From Oscillospiraceae bacterium (GTDB lineage: Bacteria; Bacillota; Clostridia; Oscillospirales; Acutalibacteraceae), in the NCBI GenBank assembly GCA_031267335.1, contig JAIRZH010000077.1, positions 1 through 9,899 on the forward strand: DNA of 9,899 bases, in the 5' to 3' direction. The notes under the pieces are model-generated. The model worked only from the letters and a program-made list of their open reading frames with translations. It searched no databases and was not told the origin of the DNA. The translations under genes and the position numbers were made by a program. Within the stretch, counting starts at the first letter, position 1. Every line of letters starts with the position of its first letter. Below are positions 7,228 through 9,899 of this stretch, piece by piece.

Positions 7228-7319
7228 CCGAGGTGTTTGAAATGCTAAAAAATTGTTTATTTTTTTAGGGATAGGCTTTAAATATACGTTGCTTTGGAAA
7301 TATTAAACAAGTTGTAAGA
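7228..7319 (-). repeat. IS-end repeat copy D (most diverged)
   Basis: The segment GCTTTGGAAATATTAAACAA (7291-7310) and the following GTTGTAAGA match copy B (CTTCGGAAATATTTGGCAGG then TTTTAAGA) in the same orientation. The inner part, around TTTGAAATGCTAAAAAATT, is only weakly similar. The outer edge stops 4-5 nt before the perfect promoter -35 at 7324. Confidence 0.4.
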
Positions 7320-7323
7320 TAAT

Positions 7324-7352
7324 TTGACAAACTTTTTGATTATCTATATAAT
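7324..7352 (+). promoter_or_regulatory. Perfect-consensus sigma-A promoter for the exported-protein gene
   Basis: TTGACA (7324-7329), exactly 17 nt, TATAAT (7347-7352): all twelve consensus bases with optimal spacing. The predicted start is near 7359, giving a leader of about 70 nt. It is the best promoter in the window. Confidence 0.85.
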
Positions 7353-7354
7353 TT

Positions 7355-7383
7355 TTGCTAAGAAACTTAAAAATTAGTATAAA
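7355..7383 (+). promoter_or_regulatory. Possible second promoter for the exported-protein gene
   Basis: TTGCTA (7355-7360), 17 nt, TATAAA (7378-7383). It begins 3 nt after the -10 of the perfect promoter and has two mismatches in the -35 and one in the -10. It may be a weaker tandem promoter or chance in AT-rich sequence. Confidence 0.35.
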
Positions 7384-7429
7384 TTGGTTAGTATTTTTTT
7401 AAAAAAAAATAAGGAAGGTACAGGAATTA

Positions 7430-8488
7430 TTGCCAAAATTCAATTCAAAAAAATCAAAAAATAACTTTTCGAAAATTCTTTCTGCAAGTTTAGCAATTTT
7501 GAACTTATTTACTAGTAATTTTAGCTTAGTTAAGGCTACCGAAAACGATGCTGCGAAAATACTTTGGGAACTAAACGTACTAAAACATAGACCTAGAAAA
7601 ATGTCGGGCCAAGAATATAAAAGCAAACTTAAAAAAATAAAAGAAAAAACTATATCTGTTACAAAAATTACAGCGTATTCGATAATATACTATTTTGGAA
7701 TCAAAATTCAAAAAAAATATATTAAAAATGCTCGTTATAAAAGTCGTCTAGCACACCTAAAAGATTGTCAGGAAGAAGCTCAAAATTGGCGTGATGATTT
7801 TTTAAAGAGAGTTAATATATTAAAAAATAAAGAAAATTTCAAAGCCGCTTCTGTCAAAGGAAGAAATGACTTAATAAATTCATTTTTAATGTTAACGTAT
7901 TTTGTCATGAGGTATCGAGAAGATCTTTTAGATGGATTAAATTTTAATTTTAAATCCGGAAAATTTGAAATTATAAATACCAAAATTACTCTTGATTTTA
8001 CTCGAGAGAATCCGTTACAAAAAATGCCTGACATAATCGAAATAACAAACGATATATCCAAATATGATGACATTCCCGAAACAATAACGGAAGAAATATT
8101 AGATAATTTATCGCTACCGTTTTCTTATTTCGCCACAGGCGTTAACATTATTCAAGTATTTTTTGACCTAAATCGTTTAAGTACTTCTATACCTTTAGAA
8201 CTTCTACCCAAAGTATATGGACACGAATTTAGAGGAGGAAGATTTTTGCCTTGGGCAAACGGTAAAAAGATTTCAATAAAACGTCCAGAAGATTTAAAAA
8301 ACGTTTTCGAACTTATCTTTAGCAAAGAAATAGATGAACTTTTAAAAAATTTATTCAAAAAACTTCAAGAAGCCAAAAATGAGTTTAGTGGTGTTTTGTT
8401 TTTGAGTTTATTGAACAAATACGAATATATTGAGGAATTTTTGAATACTAGGTATGTTGTTTTAGAGCCGTGGCAAATAGAAAAGTGA
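7430..8488 (+). CDS. Exported protein of unknown function, strongly promoted
   Basis: Not recognised. The 352 residues begin with a classic signal peptide: a basic, polar start (1-15), a hydrophobic core (about 16-34) and a probable signal peptidase I site VKA-TE after residue 36. No lipobox cysteine is present. The mature part is lysine-, asparagine- and leucine-rich, mostly helical in appearance, with a hydrophobic patch at 148-160 (LINSFLMLTYFVM) and a Gly/Arg-rich turn YGHEFRGGRFLPW (263-275). There is one cysteine (113). No catalytic motif stands out. The start is TTG, chosen because AAGGAAGG lies 11 nt upstream and the signal peptide begins at once; no in-frame ATG is near. A perfect promoter precedes it. 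The last few codons run into an IS630 relic, so the C-terminus may have been shortened or replaced. A secreted host-interaction protein is possible but is inference. Confidence 0.8.
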   Translation: MPKFNSKKSKNNFSKILSASLAILNLFTSNFSLVKATENDAAKILWELNVLKHRPRKMSGQEYKSKLKKIKEKTISVTKITAYSIIYYFGIKIQKKYIKNARYKSRLAHLKDCQEEAQNWRDDFLKRVNILKNKENFKAASVKGRNDLINSFLMLTYFVMRYREDLLDGLNFNFKSGKFEIINTKITLDFTRENPLQKMPDIIEITNDISKYDDIPETITEEILDNLSLPFSYFATGVNIIQVFFDLNRLSTSIPLELLPKVYGHEFRGGRFLPWANGKKISIKRPEDLKNVFELIFSKEIDELLKNLFKKLQEAKNEFSGVLFLSLLNKYEYIEEFLNTRYVVLEPWQIEK

Positions 8489-8599
8489 TTTGCGGCAAAT
8501 TTTTGGTTAAGCTAGGTATAAAAAATTTGACGTTAATTTATCTTCCTCCTTATTTTTGACTATAATCCTATTGAATGTCTTTGGGCTAATCTTAAGGGC
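8473..8599 (+). pseudogene. IS630-family transposase C-terminal relic, frameshifted
   Basis: Read in one frame to 8553 this gives KFLVKLGIKNLTLIYLPPY; from 8558, one frame over, it gives DYNPIECLWANLKG. Together they spell the YLPPYSPDYNPIE-xx-WANLK signature around the catalytic glutamate of IS630/Tc1-type DDE transposases. Four T residues (8554-8557) stand where two codons (Ser-Pro) are expected, so a 2-nt deletion broke the frame. Only the C-terminal part survives. The left edge overlaps the end of the exported-protein gene by up to about 16 nt and is uncertain; the right edge abuts an unrelated inverted IS fragment near 8600. Confidence 0.8.
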
Positions 8600-8771
8600 C
8601 TATCTGATTATCTCTTCTAGAGTGGCACGTATTTTAGTTAAAATTTTTAAAATTCTGTATTGCTCGTCAGTTAAATACATCAGTATTTGCCTTCCACACG
8701 CTTTGAATTTTAAAAATTTTATCGTTAAATCTGTATTCTGTATTACTTAAAAATATTAGACAGGCTCTTAA
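8600..8771 (-). mobile_element. IS left-end relic with transposase N-terminus (repeat copy C)
   Basis: On the minus strand, inward from an end TAAGAGCCTGTCTAA (about 8770-8756), an untranslated stretch leads to a ribosome site GGAAGG (8695-8690), a 9-nt gap and ATG (8680-8678). The frame reads MYLTDEQYRILKILTKIR and a few more residues, 26 in all, to TAG at 8602-8600. An LTDEQ-type opening is common in small transposases such as the IS5 group (DUF4096-like), but the fragment is too short for a firm family call. It is the best preserved of four related repeats in the window (others at 3605-3744, 5420-5494 and 7228-7319). It fills most of the 311-nt gap between the exported-protein gene and ftsW. 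Confidence 0.6.
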
Positions 8772-8799
8772 AAAGACGCTATTTTATTAAAAATAAGTT

Positions 8800-9899
8800 T
8801 TAAATTTTTTCTAATTTAGAATCTCTAGATATAGAAAGAATTACCCCCATTTGGGCTAATAACATTAAAAGTGATGTGCCGCCATAGCTAAAAAACGGTA
8901 AACTAATTCCTGTATTTGGAATTGTATTTGTGACCACTGCTATATTTAAAAGAACTTGTATGCCTATTTGCATCGTTAAACCCATGCCTAAAAGCGAGCT
9001 GAATCTATCTTTAGCGCGCAGTGATATAATAAATCCACGCCAAACGAGCATAGAAAACAAAATTAACATTATTACTGCCCCGACAAAGCCTAATTCCTCG
9101 CAAACAACTGCAAAAATAAAATCATTATAAGGCTCTGGTATGTACAAATATTTTTGCCTAGAATTGCCTAGTCCCAAGCCAAAAACTCCACCCATTCCTA
9201 TCGCATAAAGCCCTTGTCTAGTTTGCCAAGTGTCCACACCTGCAGGAGCATTAAATGGGTCTCGCCAGCCAGCAAGCCTATCGTTTGCATAATCGGTAAA
9301 ACCAATAACGGAAAAAACAGCCGCTGCAACTGGAATTAAAATATATAAAAAATATCTTAATTTTACCCCACCAATAAAAAGCATTACTGCTGCTATTAAC
9401 AAAATAATTATGGTGCAAGAAAAATGTGGTTCAAGTATCAGCAAAGTCCCAGTAAAAGCTAAAATTATTAAAAATGGTAAAATTCCTTTTTTAAAACTAT
9501 TCATTTTATCAAAATTTTGCGTTATAATATGGGAAAAAGCAAGAACAATTGCAAATTTTGTAATTTCTGAAGGTTGAAACCCTAATGGGCCGATTTGTAT
9601 CCAACGTCTAACCCCATTAATAGGAGGCATTAATAAAACTACAACTAAAAGAATTGTTGAAATTATCAAAAACGGCATATAAAAAACTCTTAAGGTTTTA
9701 TGATTAATTTTTGATATCAAAAACATGACAGCTATCCCAATAGCTGCAAATATCATTTGACTTCTTATGAAGAAAAAACTATCATTATGATGAAAATAAT
9801 AGGCATTGGGGTAACTAGCAGAAAACATCATTATTAAACCTATAGTCACAAGCGTGAGCACAAGAAACATAAATGAAAGATCTAATCCCGAGTGAGCTG
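8800..9899 (-). CDS. ftsW: Septal peptidoglycan polymerase FtsW (SEDS family), 5' end beyond window
   Basis: Integral membrane glycosyltransferase that polymerises lipid II at the division septum with a partner class B PBP. About ten membrane segments are visible. Numbering from the Met at 9870, hallmarks are FSASY (16-20), NGVRRWIQIGPLGFQPSE (85-102), WRDPFN (202-207), GLGLGNSRQKYLYIPEPYNDF (231-251), with Asp250 matching the essential SEDS aspartate, CEELGFVG (257-264) and SLPFFSYGGTSLL (323-335). The ATG at 9870 is not the true start: it falls inside the first membrane segment and the frame stays open to the window edge (AHSGLDLSF precedes it). It could equally be the paralogue SpoVE, which sequence alone rarely separates. 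In Firmicutes murG often follows; here IS debris follows instead. Confidence 0.93.
   Translation of the reverse strand, partial: AHSGLDLSFMFLVLTLVTIGLIMMFSASYPNAYYFHHNDSFFFIRSQMIFAAIGIAVMFLISKINHKTLRVFYMPFLIISTILLVVVLLMPPINGVRRWIQIGPLGFQPSEITKFAIVLAFSHIITQNFDKMNSFKKGILPFLIILAFTGTLLILEPHFSCTIIILLIAAVMLFIGGVKLRYFLYILIPVAAAVFSVIGFTDYANDRLAGWRDPFNAPAGVDTWQTRQGLYAIGMGGVFGLGLGNSRQKYLYIPEPYNDFIFAVVCEELGFVGAVIMLILFSMLVWRGFIISLRAKDRFSSLLGMGLTMQIGIQVLLNIAVVTNTIPNTGISLPFFSYGGTSLLMLLAQMGVILSISRDSKLEKI

Larger units (their letters stand above)
7095..7429. other. Intergenic region between tsaC and the exported-protein gene
   Basis: This 335-nt stretch has no gene. Its first 130 nt show nothing I recognise. 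IS-end repeat copy D covers about 7228-7319. Two promoters follow (7324-7352 and 7355-7383), then a leader with an A-rich run and the ribosome site AAGGAAGG (7411-7418). No terminator hairpin for tsaC was seen. Confidence 0.5.

Noticed and set aside
8488..8505. Possible terminator ATTTG-CGG-CAAAT followed by TTTTT after the exported-protein gene
   Set aside because: The stem is only 5 bp and AT-rich, and the sequence is better explained as part of the IS630 relic.
8556..8750. Plus-strand open frame of 64 codons after the exported-protein gene
   Set aside because: It crosses the IS630 relic in the wrong frame and the antisense of the other transposase start; no ribosome site.

Overview
The window looks like a piece of an AT-rich, gene-poor bacterial chromosome from the Firmicutes, closest in flavour to Clostridia/Oscillospirales. 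The reasons are a clostridial-type signal peptidase I (single N-terminal membrane segment, GSSM and GDNRN boxes), the gene order rplS-lepB-yraN, a two-domain Sua5-type TsaC, an FtsW with clostridial-style sequence, and good sigma-A type promoters. Pseudogenes, several decayed insertion-sequence pieces and missing neighbour genes suggest a genome undergoing reduction, such as a host-associated or symbiotic lineage. This placement is inference from protein style; no database was searched.

Left part (1-5310): a broken gene of unknown function (2-535) runs into the back of a leftward block. The block, in transcription order, is rplS (ribosomal protein L19), lepB (signal peptidase I), yraN (nuclease-fold protein), then fmt (Met-tRNA formyltransferase) and priA (replication restart helicase). 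Two tandem promoters lie upstream of rplS. A remnant of an insertion-sequence end sits between yraN and fmt.

Middle (5580-7094): tRNA-Val(TAC) and tRNA-Asp(GTC), both with encoded CCA, read rightward. A good promoter follows directly, then a leader of about 280 nt, then tsaC (threonylcarbamoyl-AMP synthase for t6A tRNA modification).

Right part (7095-9899): a perfect-consensus promoter (TTGACA, 17 nt, TATAAT) precedes a gene for an unrecognised exported protein of 352 residues. Its 3' end runs into a frameshifted IS630-type transposase relic, which abuts the inverted start of a second transposase. ftsW, reading leftward, ends just after this debris and runs off the right edge.

The recognisable genes are housekeeping: translation initiation (fmt), ribosome assembly (rplS), tRNA supply and modification, protein export (lepB), replication restart (priA) and septal peptidoglycan synthesis (ftsW). 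I see no clear new multi-gene system. The most unusual items are the strongly promoted exported protein, a dispersed family of four IS-end repeats, and a shared GTTTGTT sequence placed just before the start codons of rplS, lepB and yraN.
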